A program made the position numbers and the translations under genes. From Nonomuraea endophytica (GTDB taxonomy: Bacteria > Actinomycetota > Actinomycetes > Streptosporangiales > Streptosporangiaceae), in the NCBI RefSeq assembly GCF_014203235.1, contig NZ_JACHIN010000005.1:372001-436000 (forward strand): a stretch of DNA of 64,000 bases, read 5' to 3'. Numbering within the stretch: the stretch's first letter is position 1; the number at the start of each line of letters is the position of its first letter. The notes below the pieces were generated by a model. The model was not told where the DNA came from. It was given only the letters and a program-made list of their open reading frames with translations, and ran no database searches. Of this stretch, positions 35,601 through 42,920 are shown one piece after another.

Positions 35601-38600
35601 TCGAAAGTGTCGGGCAGGTCGCCCCAGTCGTCCAGGACCGTGCGCGGGTAGCCCGGCTCCACCTGGTCGAGCACGCCGGGGCGGTAGCGGACGTACTGTC
35701 CGGCGCGGAAGGCGAAGATCTCGCCCGCCGGGGTGGCGAAGGCGGCGTCGATCGCGCCGGTGAAGGCGTTGCGCACCCGGCCCCACGTCCCGGCGACCGG
35801 GCGTACCCGGCCCTTGTCCAGGTAGTTCCTGCCCTTGAACAGGTAGACGCCGCTCGGCGCGGCGAAGGCGGCGTCGATCCCGTCCTGGAAGTCCGGCGGC
35901 AGGTCGCGCAGGCCGGGCAGCTCGCCGGGGAGGCCGGCGGCGATCGTGCGCGGGTAGCCGTCGTCCACGTGGGCGAAGGCGGTGCCGGTGTAGCGGACAT
36001 ATTGGTCGCCGGAGAACAGGTACGTGCGGCCGCCGCTGACCAGCGCCGCGTCCACCCGGCCCCGCTCGGCCAGGACGTTGCGGACCCGGCCGAGCTGCCC
36101 GAGGCCGTCGGTGGCCGCGGCCGTCCTGGCGGCCACGTGGCAGGCGCCGCCCGCGAACACGTAGACGTTGCGCGGTCCGGCCAGCACCGCGTCCACCCGC
36201 TCGGTGTCGTCGAACGCCTCGGGCAGGGCGGCGAAGGCCTCCTCCGCGCGCAGGTTCCCGGCGATCGGCCTGGGATAGCCGGGGTCGGTGTAGCGGTACT
36301 CGGGGCCGGTGTAGCGGACGTAGCGGGGCCCGGAGAACAGGTACGTGTGGCGGCCGGTCACCACGGCGGCGTCGATCGTGCCGCCCTCGGCCACGAACGG
36401 GTTGCGGGACCTGCCCCACCGCTCGCGGATGGGCGCGGGGGACTCGCCGTGCCTGGTGTAGTGCTCCTTGAAGAAGAAGTACATGGCGCCGTCGGCGGCG
36501 GTGAAGGCGGTGCGCAGGGCGTCGCCGGGTTCGAGGCCGCGGTCGTAGCCGGGCCAGATGCGTGCGACGGGGCGCGGGTAGGACCAGTGGGCCGCCCGCT
36601 CGTCGTACTGGACGCACTGCTCGCCGTACAGCAGGAGCATGGTCTGGTCCTGGAACAGGACGGCGTCCGGGATCGGGTGGCCCTCGACTCGGTAGTGGTC
36701 GGGGACGTCCCAGAAGCCGGAGTCGGCGGTGACCGGGTAGCCGAGATCGGGTTCGGCGTAGCTGGTGCCCGAGTAGGCGACGTAGCGCGTCTTGCCGCCC
36801 GGGTCGGGCCTCTCGAACAGGTAGGTGGTGCCGTTCCTGACGTAGGCCAGGGCGACGCTGGTGAGGCCGCCCCAGTGGGCGGCGACGGGCTGGGGGTCGG
36901 CGTCGGTGACGGTGTCCGCGCCGGTGTAGGTGACGAACTGGTCGCCGCTGAAGAGGTACGTCTTCCCGTCCCGGCCGACGAAGGCCGCATCGACCGTGTT
37001 GTCATGATAAATGCGGTTACGGGGGTGGCCCCACTCCTCCGCCAGCGGGTACTCCTTGCCCAGCCGCACGTTGAGGCACGCGGCGCCCTTGAACAGGTAC
37101 GTGGTGCCGTCGGCGCCGGTCAGCACCGCGTCGAGGCCGCCGCGAAAGGCGTCGGGGACCGTGCGCAGCGTCCTCGGGCGCACCAGATCCGCGTCTCCCG
37201 ACGGTCCCGCCTCGATCGACGGGAGGTGGCGCCACGCGCCGTCCCGCTCGGCCATGATCGCGCCGTCCTCCAGGAAGGCGCAGGTCACCGGGACGCCGTC
37301 GTAGCGGCGGTAGAGGGTGTCCGAGACGACGTGGCACCGGTCGCCGCGGAAGAGGTAGACGTTGCGCCGGTCGGCGAAGGCGGCGTCCAGGCCGTCGAGC
37401 GGCATCCGCAGGCCGGACAGGCGCGGCTCTCCGGACAACGCCGACAGGGCGCGCGGGTAGCCGTCGTCCACGACGTGGAAGCGGTCGTCGGTGTAGCGGA
37501 CGTACTGCCCGCCGGAGAACAGGTAGGTGTAGCGGCGCGGAGTCTCGACCTCGCCGACCAGTTCGACGGCCTGCGTGACCAGCGTCGCGTCCACCCGCCC
37601 GGTCCTGGCCAGGGTGCAGTCCACGTTGCCCCAGAAGGAGGTGACCGGCGCCGGGTAGCCGTCGTCCGCCTTGGTGTAGTCGGCGCTCGAATAGCGCACG
37701 TAACTACGCTCGCCGAAGACGTAGGTGCGGCCGTCCATGCCGACGAAGGCCGCGTCGACCTGGCCGAACGGCACGCTGTCCCAGTGCTCCCGCAGCCCGC
37801 GCGGCTCCGACCACCAGCGCCGCTTGTTGTCATGGACCACGAACCGGCCGCCGGAGAACAGGTAGGTGAGGTTGTCGCGGCCGGTGAACACCGCGTCCAC
37901 CGCCATCGGCTGGGGCAGGTTCCACCAGTTGTCCGAGACCGGCTTCGGGTAGCCCTCGTCGGGCACGGTGTAGTCCCGCCCGGAGTAGCGGACGTACCGG
38001 CCTTCGCCGAACAGGTAGGTTTTGCCGTCCAGGACGAACGCCGCGCCGACCCGTGTCAGCCCGCCCCAGTCGCCCGCGATGCGCCGGGGGTAGCCGAGGT
38101 CGGTCGTGGTGTAGTCGGCGCCGGAGTAGCGGATGTATTTCTCGCCGCCGAACAGGTACGTCTTGCCGTCCAGACCGACGAACGCCGCGTCCACCTGGCC
38201 GTCGCGTAGCGCGGGCTCCAGTACGCCCCATCGTTGCGCCGCCGGGACGGGCCGGTCGTCGCCCGAGGTGGCCATGCCGTCCCTGAACCGGTGCAGGGTG
38301 CCGGAGGCGTCGGCGAAGGCGGCGTCGAACTGCTCCTCGGCGCGGCGCGGGTAGCCGTCGTCCACGTGGACGCCGTCGTTCTCGATGCTGTCGGTGTAGC
38401 GGACGACCTGGTCGCCGGTGAACAGGTAGACCTTGCCTCGGTCGGTGTAGGCGGCGTCGACGCGGGTGGCGCCGTCGAAGGCGTTGCGCACCCGGCCCCA
38501 CGTTCCGGCCACCGAGGTGCCCTCGGCGTGGTCTTCCTGGCCCGTGGGCTCGGCGTCTCCGGTCGTGACGTGCCAGGTGCCGCCGGTGAAGGTGTAGGTA

Positions 38601-41600
38601 CGGCCGTCGCCGCCGTAGAACTGGGCGTCGATGCCCGCACCGGCGGCCCGCGGGAAGCCCTCGTCGGCGAAGCCGTAGTCGCGGCCCGAGTAGCGCACCC
38701 GCTGGCCGCCCGCGACCAGGTGCACCCGGCCCGCCGCGTCCACGTGGGCGCTGTCGATCCTGGCCGGGTCGTCGAAGGCGTTCGCGACCTTGCCCCACTG
38801 CTGCTCCCTCGGCACCCAGCGGGTGCCGCCTCGCTGACGGGTGAAGGAGCGGGCGGCCCGGTCGGGGCCGTGCGCGACGATCCACTCCTCGCCGTCCGGC
38901 AGCGCGAAGGCGGCGTCCACCGCCTCCAGCCCGGCGAAGCGGGGCGACAGCTCGCTCAGCGGGTGCGTCACCTCGTCGGTCCTGGCCAGGGTTCCGGCGG
39001 AGTAGAGCAGGTAGCGGTCGCCGATGAAGACGTAGACGTGGCCGTCTGAGCTGTCCAGCAGCGCGTCGAAGCGCTCGGTGCCCGGCGGCAGCACCAGCGG
39101 CTCGGGGAACTTGCCGACCAGGTCCTGGTCGTGGAAGGCCACGGCCACCTCGGCCGGGTCCAGGCCCAGCTTGGCCGCCAGCAGCGCGAACCGCCTGACG
39201 CGCCGGTGCGTCAGCCGGAACCGGGTGTCGGCGGCGCCCTCCAGCGCGGGCGGGACCAGGATGTCGAGCGCCTCGTCCATACTGCCCGCGACGGCCGCGC
39301 AGATCGCCTCGGCCGTGTCGGCCGGGACGCCGAGCGCGTCCTGGAGCACGTCGGCCAGCGCCGCCCGCTGCCGTCCCACCTGCCTGGCCAGCGCCGCGCC
39401 GACCTCGGCCATCGCGGCCGTGGTCTCCGTCGCCGCCGTGTGCAGGAGGAAGAACACGTCCTTGGCGTAGTCCTCCAGGCCCTCCAGCGTGAAGTCGAGC
39501 GCCGCGGCCACGTTGCCGAACACGTCCAGCCGCTCCAGCGGTACGGCCAGCCCGTCGTCCAGGTCGCCCCGCTCGACGAGCAGCCCGATAAGCCCGTCGC
39601 GCTCGCCCTCGTCGAACCCCAGCTCTTCCAGCGCGGCCGGATCGAGCCGGTAGGGCCGCTGCTCGGCCCGGATCTCCTCAAGCCGGGTCCCGACCGTCGC
39701 CACCTCGGCGGCCGTGAAGTCCGTCGTGACGCCCGCCGTGATCGCCGTCGTGAGCCCCGGCGACCCGTCCGCCGGAACCGTGCCCGTGGCGTCCAGGACC
39801 CACAGGGGCAGGCCGTCGTCGGGGGACGGCGGCTCCTCCAGGTTGGCGGTGAAGGCTTGGAGTACGCGCCGGGCGGCGGCCTCGTCGGCGACCTGGGCGA
39901 AGTCGTCGGCCGTGAAGGTGAACAGCTCCGTCCTGAACGCCGCGATCTGCCCCTGAACCGCGTCGAGGATGGCCCGCCGGTGCGGGTAGAACTCCAGCGC
40001 CAGCGTGAAGTCCGCCGGCCGGAGCCGGGCCAGCGCCGCCTTGTCCAGGTAGGCGCCGTCCTCGTCCAGGTAGCCGTTGAAGCGCAGGCTCGGGATGGGG
40101 TCCTGCCCGCCGTACAGGCCGAGTTCGGCGACCAGGGGCTCGGCCGCGAACCGCGCGGCCCGCTCGCGCAGGACCTCAAGCACTGCCGCCGCCACGTCAC
40201 CGAGCTCGGCGTTGACCTCGATCGGCCCGAGGACGCTCCCCTCGGTGTCGACGACGCCGTTGTACAGCAGGTTGTCGTACAGCTCCGCCCGCTCCGCCTC
40301 GGACAGGCCGGCCAGGCCCGCCAGGTCAGACGGGTACAGCCGCCCCTCGCCCGCCTCGGCCAGCGCGGCGACGGCCGCGGCGTGCGCGGAGAAGTCGCGG
40401 GCCAGGGGCCGGTCATCGACGGGCTCGGCCAGCAGGCCGCCCTCGGCCAGGCCGCCGGTCAGGACCAGGTTCGTGAAGATCTTCCCGGCCAGCCGCTCGC
40501 CCAGGCCGAGCCCGGTGAAGTCCTCCTTGGTGATCACTCCGAGGTCGTGCACGGCGTCGTAGGCCGCTGCGCGTACCGTCGCCGGGTCGAGCTTGAGCAG
40601 GCGGGGGTCGCGGCGGGAGACCACGCCGTCGTCGTAGGCGGCGAGCACGTCGTGCACGACCTGCGCGGCCCGCTCGCCGAAGCGCTCTCCGGCGAAGACC
40701 CTGGGCTCCAGCTCGACCCGTTCGAAGCGCTGGGCGAGCGCCACGAGCAGCGCCTCCCGCTCGGCCGCCTCCTCGGGCGGGCCGTTGAGCACGGCCTTCA
40801 ACTCGCGGCCGCCGAAGCCGGTCTCCCGCATCCAGGTCGTGAGCGCGTGGAGCGTCTCGACCAGCCAGAGCGCGTCGGCGGGCGCGCCGCCCTCCAGGAC
40901 GCGGTGGAGGTTCTGGATGCCGGGGCCGCGGCCGCTCAGCACGGGGAAGGCGGTGTGCCGGTCGAGGGCGGGGTCGCTTTCGAGGGCGTCCAGCAGGTCG
41001 AGCAGCTCGGCGACCGAGACGCCCAGCGCACCGGCCAGCAGGCCGGCCCGGTGGAGCAGCGTCAGCGCCTGCCAGGTCTCCTGCGGCCGGTCGAACGGGC
41101 CGGGATCGGTCTCGCCGTGGCGGGCGCGGTAGCGGGCGACGATCTCGGCGAGGTCGCTCTCCGCCAGGTCGGCGGCGTGCGCGAGGTCGTGCCGGTACTG
41201 CTTGTTGTGCGCGCCCAGCAGGTCCCCGGTCCACACGCCGAGCCCGGCCAGCGCCGCGCCGGCGGCGTACTCCTCACGGGGTTCGGTGCGGATCGCGGCG
41301 GGAGACACCAGGACGCAGAGCTCCTCGACGCCGAGCCCGAACGCCTCGCGCAGGCCGGCGAGCGCCGCGACGACGCGCACCGCCGCCGCGTCCACCCGTG
41401 CCTCGTTGCAGGTCCGCAGCGCCAGGCCGAGGTCCGTCAGCGTCCATCCGGTACGGCGGGCCAGCCGCACGAACCGGTTCACCAGGTCCAGCCACTCCAG
41501 CGGCAGGGCCACCTCGGCCCCGTCCCACAGCAGCCGAGTCCGCGTGGCGTCGGCCGTGACCCGCGACCCGGGCAACCTCAGCAGTTCCCCGAGTTCGGCG

Positions 41601-42181
41601 GGGCCCAGCCCGAGGGCGCGGCGGAAGGTCTCGGGCTCGTACAGGTTCGCGACCGGGTCCCGGTTCCCCAGCCCGTACAGTCCCTTGACTCCGGTCGCCC
41701 CGCTGACCGGCGTGACGATGACCTCGACGTCGTCGGCGGACAGGCCGAGGTGGAGGCGGGCGGCCAGGGCGTGGCCGCCGGCGCCGGTGAACAGCCGCGC
41801 GAACTCGACCGGATCCACCCCGAGGTGACGCAGGTGGTTCTTGACCCGCTCGTGGTCGATCGAGAACGGCAGCGCCAGCGGGTGACGCCGCTCCAGCAGC
41901 TCCTCGTAAGGAGGCTTGCCCTCGACCAGGCGTTCCAGCACCCGGTTGACGATGTCGAGGTACGGGACCGGGGTGAAGGTGTTGCCCGCGTCCAGCGGGA
42001 TCTCGCGCAGGTCCGGCCGCCGGTCCAGGATCGGGACGCGGCCGAAGGCGCCCTCCATGAGCCGGAAGAGCTCGACCAGGTAGGCGGCGGGCGAGCTGAC
42101 GGTGCGCGCCTCCTCCCCCTCGCGGAAGTCGAGCTGACCGAAGAGCTGGGCATAGCTGGGCAGCGATCCGTCTGCGCGCAC
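29693..42181 (-). CDS. Giant TcA-like insecticidal toxin subunit with hemopexin repeats
   Basis: 4,162 residues. The N-terminus has the Tc/SpvA signature (SSPAAYLVELFRLM, RRPDLREIPLDAGNTFTPVP) and a helical shell to about 1030. About 24 hemopexin repeats follow (1030-2240). A helical TcA segment leads to a neuraminidase-like domain (NRKVFLHPENYLRPELRGG, about 2465), then seven more hemopexin repeats (2795-3120). FQSANGLYYWEIFFHAPM and ARRWYEYVFDPTE start the C-terminal core, followed by a long coiled channel-forming region (about 3500-3800) and the TcB-binding domain (EPYIRPVYWESRRGGLMAGE to the end). Without the repeats it would be about 2,630 residues, normal for TcA. The GTG at 42181 follows AAGGGG. 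No TcB or TcC gene lies in the window. Confidence 0.88.
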   Translation of the reverse strand: MRADGSLPSYAQLFGQLDFREGEEARTVSSPAAYLVELFRLMEGAFGRVPILDRRPDLREIPLDAGNTFTPVPYLDIVNRVLERLVEGKPPYEELLERRHPLALPFSIDHERVKNHLRHLGVDPVEFARLFTGAGGHALAARLHLGLSADDVEVIVTPVSGATGVKGLYGLGNRDPVANLYEPETFRRALGLGPAELGELLRLPGSRVTADATRTRLLWDGAEVALPLEWLDLVNRFVRLARRTGWTLTDLGLALRTCNEARVDAAAVRVVAALAGLREAFGLGVEELCVLVSPAAIRTEPREEYAAGAALAGLGVWTGDLLGAHNKQYRHDLAHAADLAESDLAEIVARYRARHGETDPGPFDRPQETWQALTLLHRAGLLAGALGVSVAELLDLLDALESDPALDRHTAFPVLSGRGPGIQNLHRVLEGGAPADALWLVETLHALTTWMRETGFGGRELKAVLNGPPEEAAEREALLVALAQRFERVELEPRVFAGERFGERAAQVVHDVLAAYDDGVVSRRDPRLLKLDPATVRAAAYDAVHDLGVITKEDFTGLGLGERLAGKIFTNLVLTGGLAEGGLLAEPVDDRPLARDFSAHAAAVAALAEAGEGRLYPSDLAGLAGLSEAERAELYDNLLYNGVVDTEGSVLGPIEVNAELGDVAAAVLEVLRERAARFAAEPLVAELGLYGGQDPIPSLRFNGYLDEDGAYLDKAALARLRPADFTLALEFYPHRRAILDAVQGQIAAFRTELFTFTADDFAQVADEAAARRVLQAFTANLEEPPSPDDGLPLWVLDATGTVPADGSPGLTTAITAGVTTDFTAAEVATVGTRLEEIRAEQRPYRLDPAALEELGFDEGERDGLIGLLVERGDLDDGLAVPLERLDVFGNVAAALDFTLEGLEDYAKDVFFLLHTAATETTAAMAEVGAALARQVGRQRAALADVLQDALGVPADTAEAICAAVAGSMDEALDILVPPALEGAADTRFRLTHRRVRRFALLAAKLGLDPAEVAVAFHDQDLVGKFPEPLVLPPGTERFDALLDSSDGHVYVFIGDRYLLYSAGTLARTDEVTHPLSELSPRFAGLEAVDAAFALPDGEEWIVAHGPDRAARSFTRQRGGTRWVPREQQWGKVANAFDDPARIDSAHVDAAGRVHLVAGGQRVRYSGRDYGFADEGFPRAAGAGIDAQFYGGDGRTYTFTGGTWHVTTGDAEPTGQEDHAEGTSVAGTWGRVRNAFDGATRVDAAYTDRGKVYLFTGDQVVRYTDSIENDGVHVDDGYPRRAEEQFDAAFADASGTLHRFRDGMATSGDDRPVPAAQRWGVLEPALRDGQVDAAFVGLDGKTYLFGGEKYIRYSGADYTTTDLGYPRRIAGDWGGLTRVGAAFVLDGKTYLFGEGRYVRYSGRDYTVPDEGYPKPVSDNWWNLPQPMAVDAVFTGRDNLTYLFSGGRFVVHDNKRRWWSEPRGLREHWDSVPFGQVDAAFVGMDGRTYVFGERSYVRYSSADYTKADDGYPAPVTSFWGNVDCTLARTGRVDATLVTQAVELVGEVETPRRYTYLFSGGQYVRYTDDRFHVVDDGYPRALSALSGEPRLSGLRMPLDGLDAAFADRRNVYLFRGDRCHVVSDTLYRRYDGVPVTCAFLEDGAIMAERDGAWRHLPSIEAGPSGDADLVRPRTLRTVPDAFRGGLDAVLTGADGTTYLFKGAACLNVRLGKEYPLAEEWGHPRNRIYHDNTVDAAFVGRDGKTYLFSGDQFVTYTGADTVTDADPQPVAAHWGGLTSVALAYVRNGTTYLFERPDPGGKTRYVAYSGTSYAEPDLGYPVTADSGFWDVPDHYRVEGHPIPDAVLFQDQTMLLLYGEQCVQYDERAAHWSYPRPVARIWPGYDRGLEPGDALRTAFTAADGAMYFFFKEHYTRHGESPAPIRERWGRSRNPFVAEGGTIDAAVVTGRHTYLFSGPRYVRYTGPEYRYTDPGYPRPIAGNLRAEEAFAALPEAFDDTERVDAVLAGPRNVYVFAGGACHVAARTAAATDGLGQLGRVRNVLAERGRVDAALVSGGRTYLFSGDQYVRYTGTAFAHVDDGYPRTIAAGLPGELPGLRDLPPDFQDGIDAAFAAPSGVYLFKGRNYLDKGRVRPVAGTWGRVRNAFTGAIDAAFATPAGEIFAFRAGQYVRYRPGVLDQVEPGYPRTVLDDWGDLPDTFERGPEAAFTLHERTYLLQHGQFVRYSGPGFARIDRTFPQEVRHRWADAADYRLSDLHTIAAFARLSGAHPGLPDFLDKGGADPYTFLSGLFGWDLDEVRWARRNTGLLHAVTVEESRFEIEFLLRLDTLFTVAGRMGVPPSRLHADVWEPLRTGRLGVVGDALERLLARRPGWATLSATVRDELNVLRRDALLACVAAGRTPKELFERLLIDVEMGAAGRTSPVREAIAATQLYLHRYLLDLEQVSLPAGREPETVRRRIRTWWAWMRNYRLWEANRKVFLHPENYLRPELRGGKTPAFRVLEDELLQGEITEDGVRRAYKRYLDEYTEVSRLAIAGGYVYTADGALPGERRLVLFGRTRTAPMRYYCRTAEFRDRDRLSATWQPWQKVGVQIDVEKVYPVHAFGRIFVFWPVVETVSPPVTATTTISDEQKDGKREVSAPPPSYQIRIRYSFSNLTDEWVAAQELPVEELADEPITGVTLSVQASRTVPGQAAGAHDTIVVTCSYQVGGLTTSSSFVLTPELYASRATVPVALPPKAAEPVNIFDEHVAAAGVVPFNMPVGSQDGPWLSVDHKGGSFLCRPITAVPGDEPQLRPISSAPGELPAWNRIDAGFVTSSGDRYFFDNGAKRYTVLSGKGEADPQPTSGRWGVVATNLLRTGVVDAVLVRGEQVFLFSGDQYYRYTGRTFGTLDPGYPLPLAGNIENLPQWRKVEAAFSGPGDTEHFLSHDGYARSGALGTLIPLPGRRSESAVKRFLRAVSGRDDADDRVAFAFGGRTYVFDNAAGTYTDGDRTRRTRELGRVATAVDTSGTVESAFVEGDFLYLTSQLEVVRYTLPPGGGVPEYVDAGYPKPIQARVNAVFRRYVFSGPLYGRLRPGQALGTLRPLLPVRENWRSLPAGPISGVLDAENLLYVFSGESYAAYPKGVPIPRPYEWAALPHEIVRLTSSTAYELNRRLLVGGVPALLDPETQEIDELPAFSAEPTDASTPTMIKVKGEVFPSGVPASTHLDFQSANGLYYWEIFFHAPMLIAQALNGAQNFEEARRWYEYVFDPTEPGGHWRFVPFLAADVRALVDGCRADLRELGTPADAVAAELEPHLRRLEPLHEAFLQYRELDGRELDFLATLSTVRPAVPDGTTPQTREAARRLRERIGMLGRLGRQYALMGDRGALMKAYMDDPRDPHAIAELRPSAYRRWVVMAYVDNLLDWGDLLFGQHTAESVDEARMLYVFAHDLLGERDFGYGPKALSPALPYARLPVAKNGTTPAELTAGGSLLKESGEVHAGVAEPYFHVPENAEFGAYWTRVEDRLRNIRRSLNIHGVAQPLPLFEPPADVMALVRGTAANGAAAGAGAAALTAPVPHHRFPVVFRKAQELADKLRQFGADLLSAFERRDAEELALLQNRQQGTILDLTRAIKEAEVGIAAENLNELEAGRAAAKDRAGHYERLLATGLTPTQRAQLDVMAAAAAMHFAGSGLKIAAALASGTPQALVGPFIMGIEYGGDQLGDALDQIAEISTTLGEGLSVAGELLGVRAEHESTSDDWRLQLGLAKSDLTQLGHQIAAEKLRLGAARRELEILEQDLAHQRAVATFLTGKFAGAQLYQWMSGQLAGMYFQAYHLAHELARSAERAYQYERGGEGEPYIRPVYWESRRGGLMAGESLAFDLDRLGKAYLDGSGRDLEITRQVSLLDLDPLALLSLRDTGRCEFSLGEAMFDRDFPGHYRRRVRTIALAFDAAEPVNATLVQLSGRTVLEPDPKAVAYLLDPKGAPPAALRADWRPGQQVALSHVQPGMENNGLFELRYDDDRYLPFEGCGAVSTWRLELSGRRPADLADVMITLRYTALPGGEVFANAVRGMLRPYPAARFFDVPADFPVAWEDFLADEGTRGLTLPLTPELFPGMSGRQITGVYARYDLDGGAARFLVNGDPRFALEHGKPVRTPGLGLGAPWALVLEGDKNALAGLGLVLTYRAL
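32830..33800 (-). repeat. Hemopexin repeat cluster 2 of the TcA-like gene (about 7 units)
   Basis: This encodes residues about 2795-3120, inserted between the neuraminidase-like region and the C-terminal core. Units such as GVVDAVLVRGEQVFLFSGDQ and DRVAFAFGGRTYVF are more diverged than those in cluster 1, and one (RVNAVFRRYVFSG) is short. Seven visible units suggest two propellers with one blade decayed. Confidence 0.75.
35470..39090 (-). repeat. Hemopexin repeat cluster 1 of the TcA-like gene (about 24 units)
   Basis: About 1,200 residues made of units of roughly 45-55 residues with the pattern VDAAFVGRDGKTYLFSGDQ ... YVRY ... DDGYPRPI. I count 24, which would give six four-bladed hemopexin propellers. 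Most units keep the metal-site-like VDAAF start; some, such as the one near 37250 (VTCAFLEDGA), are degenerate. The array replaces or extends the receptor-binding part of a normal TcA. Confidence 0.82.
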
Positions 42182-42208
42182 GCGATCCCCTTACGTCTGA
42201 CGCCCGGT

Positions 42209-42238
42209 AGTCGGCCGACTCATGTTCCGTCGCGACGG
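42209..42238. promoter_or_regulatory. Two tandem 12-bp palindromes upstream of the TcA-like gene
   Basis: AGTCGGCCGACT (42209-42220) and CCGTCGCGACGG (42227-42238) are both perfect palindromes with centres 18 bases apart. They fill the 76-base gap between trkA and the toxin gene, 27 bases upstream of the toxin start. They have no loop, so paired operators are more likely than a terminator. Confidence 0.5.
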
Positions 42239-42257
42239 AGGGGAGGGATACTGGCGT

Positions 42258-42920
42258 TTACGGTAGTTCGGCGAACCGTTCGACGTCCTCGGTGCGCCCC
42301 GACACCAGCACCACGTCGCTGTAGACGAGTTCGGTCTCGGCGGTGGCGTACGTGAACTCCTCGTTCTCGCTCTTGACCGCGACGACGGTCACGCCGTACT
42401 TCTTGCGCAGGCCGGAGCGGCCGAGCGGGACGCCGGTGTATTCCTTCGGCGGCCGGCTCTTGATGAGCGCGAAGTTCTCGTCGACCTGCATGTAGTCGAG
42501 CATCCGGCCGCTGACCAGGTGGGCGACGCGCTCGCCCATGTCGTGCTCGGGGAAGACCACGTGGTGGGCGCCGATGCGGCGCAGGATCTGGCCGTGCTGC
42601 TCGCTGATGGCCTTGGCCCAGATGTCGTCGATCTCCAGCTCGGCCAGCAGCGAGGTGGCGAGGATGCTGGCCTCCAGGTCGCCGCCGATGGCCACGACCG
42701 CGCGGTAGAAGTCGGGGACGCCGAGCTGGTTCAGCGTCTCCATGTCGGTGGCGTCGGCGGTGGCGATGTGCGTGATGCGCCCGGCCAGCGACTGCCCGAC
42801 CTTGGGCCTGCTGTCGATGGCCAGCACCTCGGTGCCGCGCCGGGTGAGCTCCAGCGCGATGGCGGTGCCGAACCGGCCGAGGCCGATCACCACCACCGGG
42901 TCGCTGTTCTTGTCAGCCAA
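42258..42920 (-). CDS. TrkA-family potassium uptake regulator (RCK domain)
   Basis: A 220-residue cytoplasmic protein with an N-terminal Rossmann RCK domain (VVIGLGRFGTAIALEL, then the acidic LAIDSRP that ends the second strand, and DATDMETLNQLG) and a C-terminal TrkA-C domain (about 140-215). It binds nucleotides and gates the TrkH/KtrB channel. The TTG start at 42920 is supported by AGGAGAGGG nine bases upstream and by an eight-base overlap with the trkH-like gene. The toxin gene starts 76 bases downstream on the same strand, so read-through is possible, but a separate promoter is likely. Confidence 0.88.
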   Translation of the reverse strand: MADKNSDPVVVIGLGRFGTAIALELTRRGTEVLAIDSRPKVGQSLAGRITHIATADATDMETLNQLGVPDFYRAVVAIGGDLEASILATSLLAELEIDDIWAKAISEQHGQILRRIGAHHVVFPEHDMGERVAHLVSGRMLDYMQVDENFALIKSRPPKEYTGVPLGRSGLRKKYGVTVVAVKSENEEFTYATAETELVYSDVVLVSGRTEDVERFAELP

